Positions 53,959-61,851 of a stretch of 64,000 bases of DNA are shown in pieces (positions within the stretch are counted from its first letter, which is position 1; each line of letters starts with the position of its first letter). This stretch comes from Halosimplex amylolyticum (lineage in GTDB: Archaea > Halobacteriota > Halobacteria > Halobacteriales > Haloarculaceae). The notes under the pieces were generated by a model. That model did not search any database. It was not told the origin of the DNA and was given only the letters and a program-made list of their open reading frames with translations. The stretch is taken from positions 211,718-275,717 of the forward strand of contig NZ_JBLKNW010000006.1 in NCBI RefSeq assembly GCF_051414035.1, read 5' to 3'. A program made the translations under genes and the position numbers.

Positions 53959-55110
53959 ATGTCCGCCACCGCCCGCTCCGAAGACGACGCTGCCGCCGGC
54001 GAGCTCGCCGACCGGCTCCGCGAGGCCGACTTCGTCCGCCTCGTCGGCGCCGCGACCGGCGACGCACTGGCAGCCAGCGGCGTCCTCGCGCGGGCGCTGA
54101 CGGAACTCGACAGTCCCTTCCAGATCAGTCTCGCGGCGCTCCCGACCGACGCCGAACGCGCGACCGACGCCGACCTGACCGTCGCCGTGGGTCGCGCCGA
54201 TCCGACGGCGGACAGTTCGATATCCGCCGCCGCGCGACCGGCCAGCGAGACTGCCTTCGAGGTCGCGCGTGGACTCGGCACCGAGCCCGACCTCGCGCTC
54301 GCGCTCGCCGGCGTCGTTGCCGACGGGCGTGCCCTCGACGGTCCGGTCGCTGCGGCCGCCGCGGACGCGGGCGTCGAGCGCCGACCCGGCGTGGCCGTGC
54401 CGACGACCGACCTCGTCGACGGCCTCGCTCACTCGACGCTCGTCCACGCGCCGTTCTCGGGCGACACCGACGCGACCGCTGCGGCGCTCGCCGACCTCGG
54501 ACTCGAACCGGGCGAGGACGGCGTCGACGCGAGCGCCCTCGACGCCGACGACCGACGCCGCGTGGCCTCGCTGGTCGCGTTGCGCGCGGCCGGCGACGAC
54601 GCGGTCCCGCCGCGGGGCGGACACGCGGTCGAACGGGCGCTCCGTCCCTTCGCGGGCGGGCCGTTCGGCACCATCGGTGGATACGCGGACGTCCTCGACG
54701 CGCTGGCGCGGGACGAGCCCGGCACCGGCGTCGCGCTCGCGCTCGGTCACGACGCGGAGGCGGCCGCGCTCGACGCGTGGCGGTCGCACGCCCGGCGCGC
54801 GCACGCCGCCGTCTCGGACGCGACGACCGGCCGGTACGACGGCCTGTTCGTCGCCCGGGCCGAGACGGACGACGCGCCCGTCGAGACCATGGCGCGACTC
54901 GTCCACGACTATCGCTCGCCGGAACCCGTGACGCTCGCCGTCACGGACGGCGCGGCGGCGGTCGTCGCGGACGAACGCGACCTCGAAGCCGTCCTCGCGA
55001 CGGCGGCCAACGGCGTCGACGGCACCGCCGCGGCGACCGGGACGACCGGCCGCGTCCGCTTCGACGTGGAGACGGGCGCGTTCATCACCGCGTTCAGGGA
55101 GGCACTATGA
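53959..55110 (+). CDS. Degenerate DHH/RecJ-family protein, candidate archaeal Cdc45/GAN
   Basis: The 383 residues keep the outline of a DHH phosphoesterase: an N-terminal domain with FVRLVGAATGDALAASGVLARALTELDSPFQIS (about 25-57) and a C-terminal DHHA1-like end. The catalytic signatures are lost. Motif I, normally H-x-D-x-D-G, reads GAATGDAL, and no D-H-H is found. In archaea, RecJ/Cdc45-like proteins are often linked to rps15 and some are inactive partners of GINS in the replicative helicase. That makes this a candidate Cdc45-like CMG subunit. It ends four bases into pcc1. Confidence 0.68.
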   Translation: MSATARSEDDAAAGELADRLREADFVRLVGAATGDALAASGVLARALTELDSPFQISLAALPTDAERATDADLTVAVGRADPTADSSISAAARPASETAFEVARGLGTEPDLALALAGVVADGRALDGPVAAAAADAGVERRPGVAVPTTDLVDGLAHSTLVHAPFSGDTDATAAALADLGLEPGEDGVDASALDADDRRRVASLVALRAAGDDAVPPRGGHAVERALRPFAGGPFGTIGGYADVLDALARDEPGTGVALALGHDAEAAALDAWRSHARRAHAAVSDATTGRYDGLFVARAETDDAPVETMARLVHDYRSPEPVTLAVTDGAAAVVADERDLEAVLATAANGVDGTAAATGTTGRVRFDVETGAFITAFREAL

Positions 55111-55388
55111 GACGGGCCACGATCACGACGACCCACGGTGACGAGGACGCTGCGATGCGAGTCGCCGCTTCGCTCGCACCCGACAACACCGCGGAGATGA
55201 CCACGTGCGTCGACGGTGACGCGGTGGTCACGACGGTGACGCGCGAGCGGACGGGCGGGCTCCGGTCGACGGTCGACGACTACGTGGTCAACTGCCGGGT
55301 CGCCGCGCGGCTCGGAGGGGGCGAGAGCGAGGCGGAGCGGAGTACAGCGCAGACAGACGACACACCCGACACAGACACCAACACATGA
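55107..55388 (+). CDS. KEOPS complex subunit Pcc1
   Basis: The 93-residue small alpha/beta protein begins MRRATITTTHGDEDAAMRVAASLAPDNTAEMTTCVDGDAVVTTVTRERTGGLRSTVDDYVVNCRVA. This matches the short Pcc1 fold that dimerises KEOPS (Kae1-Bud32-Cgi121-Pcc1), which installs t6A on tRNA. The last 20 residues are a Thr/Asp-rich tail. ATGA overlaps occur at both ends, with the DHH-like gene and with rps3ae, so it sits in a tight translation-linked operon. Confidence 0.88.
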   Translation: MRRATITTTHGDEDAAMRVAASLAPDNTAEMTTCVDGDAVVTTVTRERTGGLRSTVDDYVVNCRVAARLGGGESEAERSTAQTDDTPDTDTNT

Positions 55389-56035
55389 GCGAACGATCAG
55401 TCTCACGACGAAAGCAAGAGAAGCGGTGGTACACACTGATGGCTCCCGAGCAGTTCGACCGGGAGGAACTCGGTGAGACCCCCGCGGACGAACCGGACAA
55501 GGTGCTCGGCCGCACCATCGAAACCACGCTGGGCGACCTGCGCAACGACGCCAGCGAGAACAACACCAAGCTGACCTTCAAGGTCAACGAGGTCGCGTCG
55601 GACTCGGCGTACACCGAGTTCGTCAAACACGAGCTGACGCGGGACTACCTGCGCTCGCTCGTCCGCCGCGGCTCCTCGAAGGTCCAGGCGTACATCACCG
55701 TCCTCACCGAGGACGACTACCGCGTCCAGATCCAGCCCGTCGCGCTCACGACCAAGAGCGCCGACGAGAGCCAGGAGAAGGCCATCCGCCGCACGATGAT
55801 CGACATCGTCGAGGAGTCCGCGCAGGACCGCACGTACGCGGAACTCGTCGACAGCGTCGTCGAGGGACGGCTCTCCTCGGCCATCTACAACGACGCGAAG
55901 ACCATCTACCCGCTGCGCCGCGTGGAGATCCAGAAGCTGACCCTCGAGGCCCGTCCCGAGGAAGTCGCCGCCGAAGAGGAGACCAGCGTCGACGTCGACG
56001 AAGAGGAAGTCGCAGTCGACGAGTCTGCCGACTGA
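55385..56035 (+). CDS. rps3ae: Small ribosomal subunit protein eS1 (S3Ae)
   Basis: The 216-residue archaeal/eukaryal-specific ribosomal protein begins MSERSVSRRKQEKRWYTLMAPEQFDREELGETPAD. It contains IETTLGDLRNDASENNTKLTFKV and FVKHELTRDYLRSLVRRGSSKVQAYITV and ends in an acidic haloarchaeal tail. It binds near the mRNA exit on the platform of the small subunit. It is the last gene of rps15-DHH-pcc1-rps3ae, overlapping pcc1 by four bases. Confidence 0.96.
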   Translation: MSERSVSRRKQEKRWYTLMAPEQFDREELGETPADEPDKVLGRTIETTLGDLRNDASENNTKLTFKVNEVASDSAYTEFVKHELTRDYLRSLVRRGSSKVQAYITVLTEDDYRVQIQPVALTTKSADESQEKAIRRTMIDIVEESAQDRTYAELVDSVVEGRLSSAIYNDAKTIYPLRRVEIQKLTLEARPEEVAAEEETSVDVDEEEVAVDESAD

Positions 56036-56109
56036 CGACGCACGCCGTTTCGAATTCTTTCGCCGCAGGATACCTGTGCCCGAGCGACGCGTCCGTCGTC
56101 GCGCCTGAG

Positions 56110-56547
56110 TTACGCGTCCGTCGTCGCGTCCTCGCTCACGACGACAGCGCCGACCATCCCACCGGCCTCGTGCGGGATGCAGAAGTAGTCGTGCGTCCCG
56201 ACCGTCTCGAAGGTTCGTTCGTACGTGTCACCCTGGTAGAGCGCGCCGTCGTTGCCGTCGAGCCAGCCGCTCTCGGCCGCCGACTGGGAGTCGAACTCGC
56301 CGGTCGCCCAGTAGTCGGCGTCGTCCGGGATCGCGTCCTCGTAGGCGGTGACCGTGTGGGCGTGCGTGCTCGTGTTCTTCCAGACGACGGTCGCCCCGGG
56401 CGGGACTTCTATCGACACCGGTTCGAACTTCCGGGCGGTCATCCCGACGTCGTAGTCGCCGGTCTCGCCACTGCCCTCGCCGCAGCCCGCGAGTCCGGCC
56501 GCGAGGGCGACGGTGCCCGCACTCCGGAGGAACGCCCGTCTGTCCAT
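56110..56547 (-). CDS. Halocyanin-type blue copper lipoprotein
   Basis: The 145-residue protein has a twin-Arg signal (MDRRAFLRSAGTVALAAGLAGC) with a lipobox, C22, so it is Tat-exported and lipid-anchored. The cupredoxin domain carries the complete type 1 copper set: H64 (in THAHTVTAYE), C123, H126 and M131 (in YFCIPHEAGGM). It shuttles electrons on the outer membrane face between respiratory complexes. It is divergent from a second cupredoxin gene that lacks the Met. Confidence 0.92.
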   Translation of the reverse strand: MDRRAFLRSAGTVALAAGLAGCGEGSGETGDYDVGMTARKFEPVSIEVPPGATVVWKNTSTHAHTVTAYEDAIPDDADYWATGEFDSQSAAESGWLDGNDGALYQGDTYERTFETVGTHDYFCIPHEAGGMVGAVVVSEDATTDA

Positions 56548-56785
56548 ACGAGACGGTGGGAACTCGGTCCAAATAGAGGCCTCGGTCTGGAACGATCGCC
56601 GGGAACTCGCCACGGGACGACCCACGGGTGGCGCCATCCGTCGGTATTCAATTCGGTTCGCGTATCTTTCACTTCGGTTTATTCTTCGTGAGGATCGAGC
56701 GACAACAGGTTCCGATTCACTGCTTGATTGGGATCGCATCCGTGTCATCCAAACATTCAGGGCATTGCGAACGGATTTGACCGAC

Positions 56786-57364
56786 ATGTCTGGTTCGCCC
56801 TCCCGACGTAGGTTCCTCCGGACCCTGACAGTTGGTGGGATCAGTTGTATCGCGGGCTGTGGTGAGACAGGCGTACCAGGGACCACAGACCAACCCGGCC
56901 CCACCACCGGGACAGTGACCGATCAAAAGGTTCCAGAACGTGTCCACGACTACCTCAACGAGAATCATCGCGCACCGGAGAACTACACCGGCCTCACAAA
57001 TATGACCGGGAGAGCGGAAGTCGAGGTCCTCGTCGGTGCCGATGGAAACCGTGGTCACTACGCATTCGACCCCGCTGCGGTTCTCATCGACGATGGAACG
57101 ACTGTTACGTGGCGGTGGACCGGTGATGGTGGCGCACATCAGGTTCAGGGAACTCTCGACGCCAGTTTTGAGAGTCGTCTGACCGCTGAGAAGGGGCATA
57201 CATTCTCCCGTGAGTTCACGCTGGAACCGCCGAACGAGGACGGGGGACTCTATGCGTACGAGTGCAGCCAGCACGACGAATCGAAAGGCGAGCGAGGGGC
57301 TATCGTCGTCGGCCCGTGTTGTGGTCAGTATCCGGACCCGACTGACGAGGTGCCCGGCAATTGA
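56786..57364 (+). CDS. Halocyanin-like Tat lipoprotein lacking the Met ligand
   Basis: The 192-residue protein has a Tat signal (SPSRRRFLRTLTVGGISCIAGC) with C25 as lipid anchor. The N-terminal half (about 45-75) is a helical segment; the cupredoxin domain (about 78-178) has H118 in GDGGAHQVQG and C160/H163 in YECSQHDESKGERGAIVV. The usual axial Met is absent at the expected position and two extra Cys (178-179) occur near the end. The axial ligand is therefore missing or different. The DNA is noticeably more AT-rich than its surroundings (about 56640-57370), suggesting acquisition. Confidence 0.78.
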   Translation: MSGSPSRRRFLRTLTVGGISCIAGCGETGVPGTTDQPGPTTGTVTDQKVPERVHDYLNENHRAPENYTGLTNMTGRAEVEVLVGADGNRGHYAFDPAAVLIDDGTTVTWRWTGDGGAHQVQGTLDASFESRLTAEKGHTFSREFTLEPPNEDGGLYAYECSQHDESKGERGAIVVGPCCGQYPDPTDEVPGN

Positions 57365-57388
57365 GAGAGCCAACGTAACGTCTCTCGC

Positions 57389-57584
57389 CTGTACAGCGCG
57401 TCCGCCGAGCGAAGCGAGGCGCGGTTCGCCGTCAGAGCTTTGCTCTGACGAGCCCGCGGTCGTTCGCGGTGCTCACTCCCGCGGACACCGAACTCGCGCC
57501 GCAGGCGCGAGTTCGGCCTTTTTCACCCATGTTTTTGGCGAGGGGGTCGCCGTCGGCGACCCCCTCGCGAAAAAGATGGTGGCG
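57389..57584 (+). repeat. Inverted repeat copy A: three-hairpin element before htpX
   Basis: About 195 bases match the reverse complement of 63812-64000. It holds three strong hairpins: 57431-57449 (GTCAGAGC arms), 57488-57516 (13-bp arms, CCGAACTCGCGCC) and 57538-57568 (14-bp arms, GCGAGGGGGTCGCC). Between them lie conserved single-stranded segments, and AAAAAGATGGTGGC follows. It ends about 35 bases before the htpX ATG. Confidence 0.9.
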
Positions 57585-57619
57585 CAACAACTTTTCGTCC
57601 GCGACGGGTAGCGATCGAC

Positions 57620-58534
57620 ATGCGCCTCAAACCCGACTGGTCCCTGCGGGTTCGCATGGTCCTGGCGATGGCCGGGATGGCAGTCCTCTACGCGGCGTTC
57701 GTCGGCGTCGCCGCGTGGTGGGCGACCGACGCGATGGGGTCGGCCGGCTTCGTCCTCGTCGTCGGCGTCGCGGGCGTGCTCGTCACCCTCCAGTACAAGT
57801 ACGCCCCCGCGGCCGCACTGAAAGCGCTCGACGCCGAGCGCGTCGACGAAACCGAGTACCCCGACCTCCACGCGCGGGTCGGGCGCCTGGCCGCACAGGC
57901 TGGAATCCCCAAGCCCGACGTAGCGGTGGCGCCCCAGGCACAGCCCAATGCCTTCGCCACCGCGAAAGGGCGCGACGACGCCGTCGTCGCCGTGACCCAG
58001 GGGATGCTCGATACCCTCCAGGGCGACGAACTCGACGCCGTCCTGGCTCACGAGATAGCGCACGTCGAGCACCGCGACGCGCTCGTGATGTCGGTCGTGA
58101 CCTTCCTCGTGACCGCCGCGGCGATGGTCGTGCGGAACTTCTGGTGGTTCGGCGACGGCGGCGGCGACGGAGCCGGCGGAGGCGACGGCGGGATGCCGTG
58201 GTTCCTCGCGTTCGTCGCGATCTCGCTGGTCGCCTGGATCGGTGGCTACCTCGTCTCGCGGGCGATCAGTCGCCACCGCGAGTTCGCCGCCGACCGCGGC
58301 GCGGCCGTCATCACCGGCAAGCCCGGCGCGATGGCGGCCGCCATCGAGACCATCTCCACGGAGATGGCGGCGACGCCAGACGAGGACCTCCGCGACCACG
58401 CCGAGCTGAACGCGCTGTTCATCGTCCCGGCCGACGCCAAGTCCCGCCTCGTCAGCGCGATGCAGACCCACCCTGACCCCGAAAAGCGCGTCGAGCGCCT
58501 GTCCGAGCTGGCCGGGGAGTTCGAGCGGGCGTAG
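57620..58534 (+). CDS. htpX: HtpX-like membrane zinc metalloprotease (M48)
   Basis: The 304-residue protease has two N-terminal membrane helices (about 11-33 and 42-58). The zinc site HEIAH (144-148) is followed by a third Glu ligand in REFAADRG (E221), and two further helices lie at about 155-172 and 193-212. A Gly/Asp-rich insertion (179-191) separates the latter. HtpX degrades misfolded membrane proteins with its active site on the cytoplasmic face. It is directly downstream of repeat copy A, which therefore lies in its 5' region. Confidence 0.9.
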   Translation: MRLKPDWSLRVRMVLAMAGMAVLYAAFVGVAAWWATDAMGSAGFVLVVGVAGVLVTLQYKYAPAAALKALDAERVDETEYPDLHARVGRLAAQAGIPKPDVAVAPQAQPNAFATAKGRDDAVVAVTQGMLDTLQGDELDAVLAHEIAHVEHRDALVMSVVTFLVTAAAMVVRNFWWFGDGGGDGAGGGDGGMPWFLAFVAISLVAWIGGYLVSRAISRHREFAADRGAAVITGKPGAMAAAIETISTEMAATPDEDLRDHAELNALFIVPADAKSRLVSAMQTHPDPEKRVERLSELAGEFERA

Positions 58535-58718
58535 GCGAACTGGCGACTCCCCCGAACATCCCCAGCGGATCGGCCGTGCGACCGCAGCGCGCTCGCTGGA
58601 ACGCGACGACATCGCTCAACACGCCCGCGAACTCGTTCGGTACGGCGGAGACCGATATCACTCGCGGCGAGGACTCCGAAGGGAAACGCTCTTGCCCCAA
58701 AGAGTCGCATTTCGGGGT

Positions 58719-60008
58719 ATGAGCAACGGGGACGACGAAGCGGCCGACGAGGACGCGCCAGCCGATGAGGAGGCCGACGCTGGCGAGGCCGAAGAGACGA
58801 CCGAACTGTCCGCGGACACGCTGGACCAGCGGCTCGACGACGCCGAAAGCGACCTCGAAGCGGCGGAGACCGAGGCCGACCTCGACGCCGTCGAAGCGGA
58901 CCTCAACGAGATCGAGGCCGACATCGACGCGGCCGACCTGCCGGAACCCGACGAAGACGACGAGGACGCCGAGGACCCGGCGGCCGAACTCGAAGACCGC
59001 GTCGCCGACCTGCGCGACCAGCTCGAGGACCAGCGCGGGCCCTACGCCGAGGACGTGGTCGCGGTCCTCGAAGACGCGGAGTCGACCGTCGCCGACACGC
59101 GCTGGACCGAGGACGGCCGACCCGACGTCGTCGCCGCCGTCGAATCGTACCTGGAGACGCTCGCCGACGAACTCGACACCGAGATCTCGCCGGAGAGCGA
59201 GGACACGGACGACCTCGCCGACGCGCTCGACCAGGCCGCACAGGTGATCGAGGGGAGTACGCTCGACCCCGACGAGGACGCCGAGACCATCGCCGCGCTC
59301 CTCGAAGACGCCGAGGCGCTGCAGGACGACCTCGACGCCGCCGAGGAGTGGGACGACCTCACGGTCCGGGAGCAACTCGACGCGGAGGGCTTCTACGACG
59401 TCCTCGAATCGGAGAACCGCAAGGACTTCCCCGCCGAGTGGAACGCGGTGAAGGTCTACGAGGAGATAGGCGAGGTCGAACCGATCGTGAAGGCGCTAGA
59501 GACGTTCGACTCGGACTTCATGGAGGAGAACATCCTCGACGCGCTCTGGCGGATGGGCCCCGAGGAGGCCTTCGACGCCGTCCACCAGCGGGCGCAGAAG
59601 CGCAACAAGCGCCCCGTCGAGATCCTCGGGAAGATCGGCGACGAGCGCGCGGCCGAGACGCTCCACGACTTTATCGACGGCGACGGCGACCCGGCCCTGC
59701 AGAAGGTGACCCTGCGCGCGCTCGGCGAGATCGGGAGCGCCGAGTCCGTCCAGCCCGTCGCCGACCGACTCGACGCCGACAACTACGAGGTCCGCAGCGC
59801 CGCCGCGCGTTCGCTGGGCCTGCTCGGCGACACGCGTGCTATCGACCCCCTGTCCGACGTGCTGGAGAACGACGAGGCCAACGAGGTCCGGGCCAGCGCC
59901 GCCTGGGCGCTCAACCAGATCGGCACCGAACGCGCCCTGGGCGTGCTCGAAGACTACACCGACGACCGCGCCTTCCTCGTCCAGTCCGAAGCGCAGAAAG
60001 CGGTCTGA
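58719..60008 (+). CDS. HEAT-repeat scaffold protein with acidic coiled N terminus
   Basis: The 429-residue protein begins with about 90 residues of Glu/Asp/Ala-rich coiled coil (SADTLDQRLDDAESDLEAAETEADLDAVEADLNEIEADIDA). A further helical region follows, then HEAT/PBS-lyase repeats from about 235 to 425 (VEILGKIGDERAAETLHDFIDGDGDPALQKVTLRALGEIGSAESVQPVADRLD, RSLGLLGDTRAIDPLSDVLEND). It is cytoplasmic and likely a protein-binding scaffold; no enzymatic motif is seen. It is monocistronic, about 185 bases after htpX. Confidence 0.8.
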   Translation: MSNGDDEAADEDAPADEEADAGEAEETTELSADTLDQRLDDAESDLEAAETEADLDAVEADLNEIEADIDAADLPEPDEDDEDAEDPAAELEDRVADLRDQLEDQRGPYAEDVVAVLEDAESTVADTRWTEDGRPDVVAAVESYLETLADELDTEISPESEDTDDLADALDQAAQVIEGSTLDPDEDAETIAALLEDAEALQDDLDAAEEWDDLTVREQLDAEGFYDVLESENRKDFPAEWNAVKVYEEIGEVEPIVKALETFDSDFMEENILDALWRMGPEEAFDAVHQRAQKRNKRPVEILGKIGDERAAETLHDFIDGDGDPALQKVTLRALGEIGSAESVQPVADRLDADNYEVRSAAARSLGLLGDTRAIDPLSDVLENDEANEVRASAAWALNQIGTERALGVLEDYTDDRAFLVQSEAQKAV

Positions 60009-60074
60009 GGCGCCCGTCTCCTCGGCCGGCCGCGTTTTCCGGCGGCGTTCCCCTCTTCCCCTCTCCATCCTGAC

Positions 60075-60082
60075 CTTTATAT
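60075..60082 (+). promoter_or_regulatory. TATA box of the PLD-like gene
   Basis: CTTTATAT lies about 28 bases before the GTG at 60107, the spacing of a leaderless transcript. It supports the GTG start. Confidence 0.55.
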
Positions 60083-60106
60083 CCGAGAGCGGGACCAGCC
60101 AGTCGC

Positions 60107-61780
60107 GTGTCCAGAGTGGCGTGGCTCGTCGCCGTCTGCTTGCTCGTCGCCGGAGTCGCCGCCCCGGCGCTGGGAACCGTCGGAGAGTCTCCCGAGCCGT
60201 CGCCGGCCGAATCGGTCGACGCGCACCGACCGGTCCAGCCCGAGATCATCGCGGTGTATCCGAACCCTGTCGCCGACGGCGACCGCGGCGAATTTGCCGT
60301 GCTCGCGCTCCCGAACGGAACCGATCTCGGCCGATACGAGCTGGCCGACGCCGACGGGTCGCTCTCGCTGCCGAACGGGACGGTCGGCGGCCGCGTCGCG
60401 GTCACGGCCGCCCCCGCGAGAGTTCGGAATCTCACGGATATCCGGGTCGTCGGCGCGAACGGATCCATCTCGCTCGCCAACGGCGGCGACCGGTTGCAAC
60501 TGGATCGGGGGAACGAAACGGTCGCGACCGCGAGGTATCGCGACGCGCCGGAGGGGGAGATCGGTCGTTTCGACGACCGCGGTGCGATCACGTGGCAGCC
60601 GCTCGGGCGGACGAACCGGTCGGTCGTCACCGCCACCGGCGGCGAGGTACGGGCGTTCACGCTCCCGGACGCGCCCGCGGTTCCCGTCGAGACGATCCGG
60701 GATGCGGACCGCCGGATCTTGCTCGCCGGGTACACCTTCACGTCCGAACGGGTCGCGCGGGAACTCGAACGCGCCGTCGATCGGGGTGTCGACGTGCACG
60801 TCCTCCTCGAGGGCCAGCCCGTGGACGGTATCTCTCGCCGGCAGGCGCGCGTCCTCGATTCGCTGACGGAGACCGGCGTGACCGTCGAACTCCTCGGCGG
60901 GCCCCACGGACGGTACGCGTACCACCACGCGAAGTACGCGGTCGTCGACGACAGGGCCGTCGTGCTGACGGAGAACTGGAAGCCGGCGGGCACGGGTGGT
61001 CGCGCCAGCAGAGGGTGGGGGGCCACCGTCTCCCAGCCACGGATAGTCCGCGGGCTCGCCGAGACGTTCCGCGCCGACGTGGACTGGCAGAGTGCCAGGC
61101 CCTGGGCGGAGGTCCGCCGCGGACGCTCCTTCGAGAGGTCGGGCGTCGCGAACGGCTCGTATCCGAGTCGGCGCGCGCCCGAAAGGGTCCCCGTCGATCG
61201 GACGCGACTGCTCGTCACCCCCGACAACGCCGGTTCGGCGATCACGACTGCACTCGACGACGCCGACGAGTCCATCGACGTGATTCAGATGTCCATCGAC
61301 GGCCCCGACCAGCAGTTCCTCCGGGCGACGGTTCGGGCGGCCCGACGCGGCGTCGACGTCCGAATCTTGCTCAGCAGCGCCTGGTACGTCGAGGAAGAGA
61401 ACCGCCGGCTCGTCGAGCACCTTCGCGAGGTAGCCGAACGCGAAAACCTGCCGCTCTCTGCGAAGCTGGCCGACCCGGGAGGTGACTACGAGAAGATCCA
61501 CGCGAAGGGAGTCGTCGTCGACGGGGACCAGGTGCTCCTGGGGAGCCTCAACTGGAACGGCGAGTCGATCCGGCAGAATCGCGAGGTCGTCCTCTCGCTG
61601 GAGGGCGAGGCGGTTGGGTCGTACTACCGGGACGCCTTCGAGGCCGACTGGGACGAGAAGACGGGACGGGCACTACCGGTCGGGATCGTCGCCGGCGTCG
61701 CCGGCTGTCTCCTGCTCGCGACGCTGGTCGCTCGCCGCATCGACTTCGGTTCGAACGTGGGCGTCGGGCCGGATCGATGA
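60107..61780 (+). CDS. Secreted membrane-anchored phospholipase D-like protein
   Basis: The 557-residue protein has a signal peptide (about 1-23) and a lamin-tail-like N-terminal domain (about 45-190, with PEIIAVYPNPVADGDRGEFAVLALPNG). Two HKD domains follow: YHHAKYAVVDD near 274 and KIHAKGVVVDGDQVLLGSLNWN near 465. A C-terminal membrane helix (about 524-545) anchors it with the catalytic part outside. The pair of HxKxxxxD motifs suits phosphodiester transfer on lipid or DNA. Which substrate is unknown. Confidence 0.82.
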   Translation: MSRVAWLVAVCLLVAGVAAPALGTVGESPEPSPAESVDAHRPVQPEIIAVYPNPVADGDRGEFAVLALPNGTDLGRYELADADGSLSLPNGTVGGRVAVTAAPARVRNLTDIRVVGANGSISLANGGDRLQLDRGNETVATARYRDAPEGEIGRFDDRGAITWQPLGRTNRSVVTATGGEVRAFTLPDAPAVPVETIRDADRRILLAGYTFTSERVARELERAVDRGVDVHVLLEGQPVDGISRRQARVLDSLTETGVTVELLGGPHGRYAYHHAKYAVVDDRAVVLTENWKPAGTGGRASRGWGATVSQPRIVRGLAETFRADVDWQSARPWAEVRRGRSFERSGVANGSYPSRRAPERVPVDRTRLLVTPDNAGSAITTALDDADESIDVIQMSIDGPDQQFLRATVRAARRGVDVRILLSSAWYVEEENRRLVEHLREVAERENLPLSAKLADPGGDYEKIHAKGVVVDGDQVLLGSLNWNGESIRQNREVVLSLEGEAVGSYYRDAFEADWDEKTGRALPVGIVAGVAGCLLLATLVARRIDFGSNVGVGPDR

Positions 61781-61851
61781 CCCACGACTGTCGGACGGAA
61801 GCTACCGAAACGACGAGAGCGGGCCGAGCAACCAGTACCGGCGCGTCTCAG

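Noticed and set aside
57470..57620. Small open frames running through the hairpin repeats before htpX and the DHH gene
   Set aside because: The frames exist in both copies but their peptides do not agree along their length and the hairpins dictate the sequence. They are not supported as genes.
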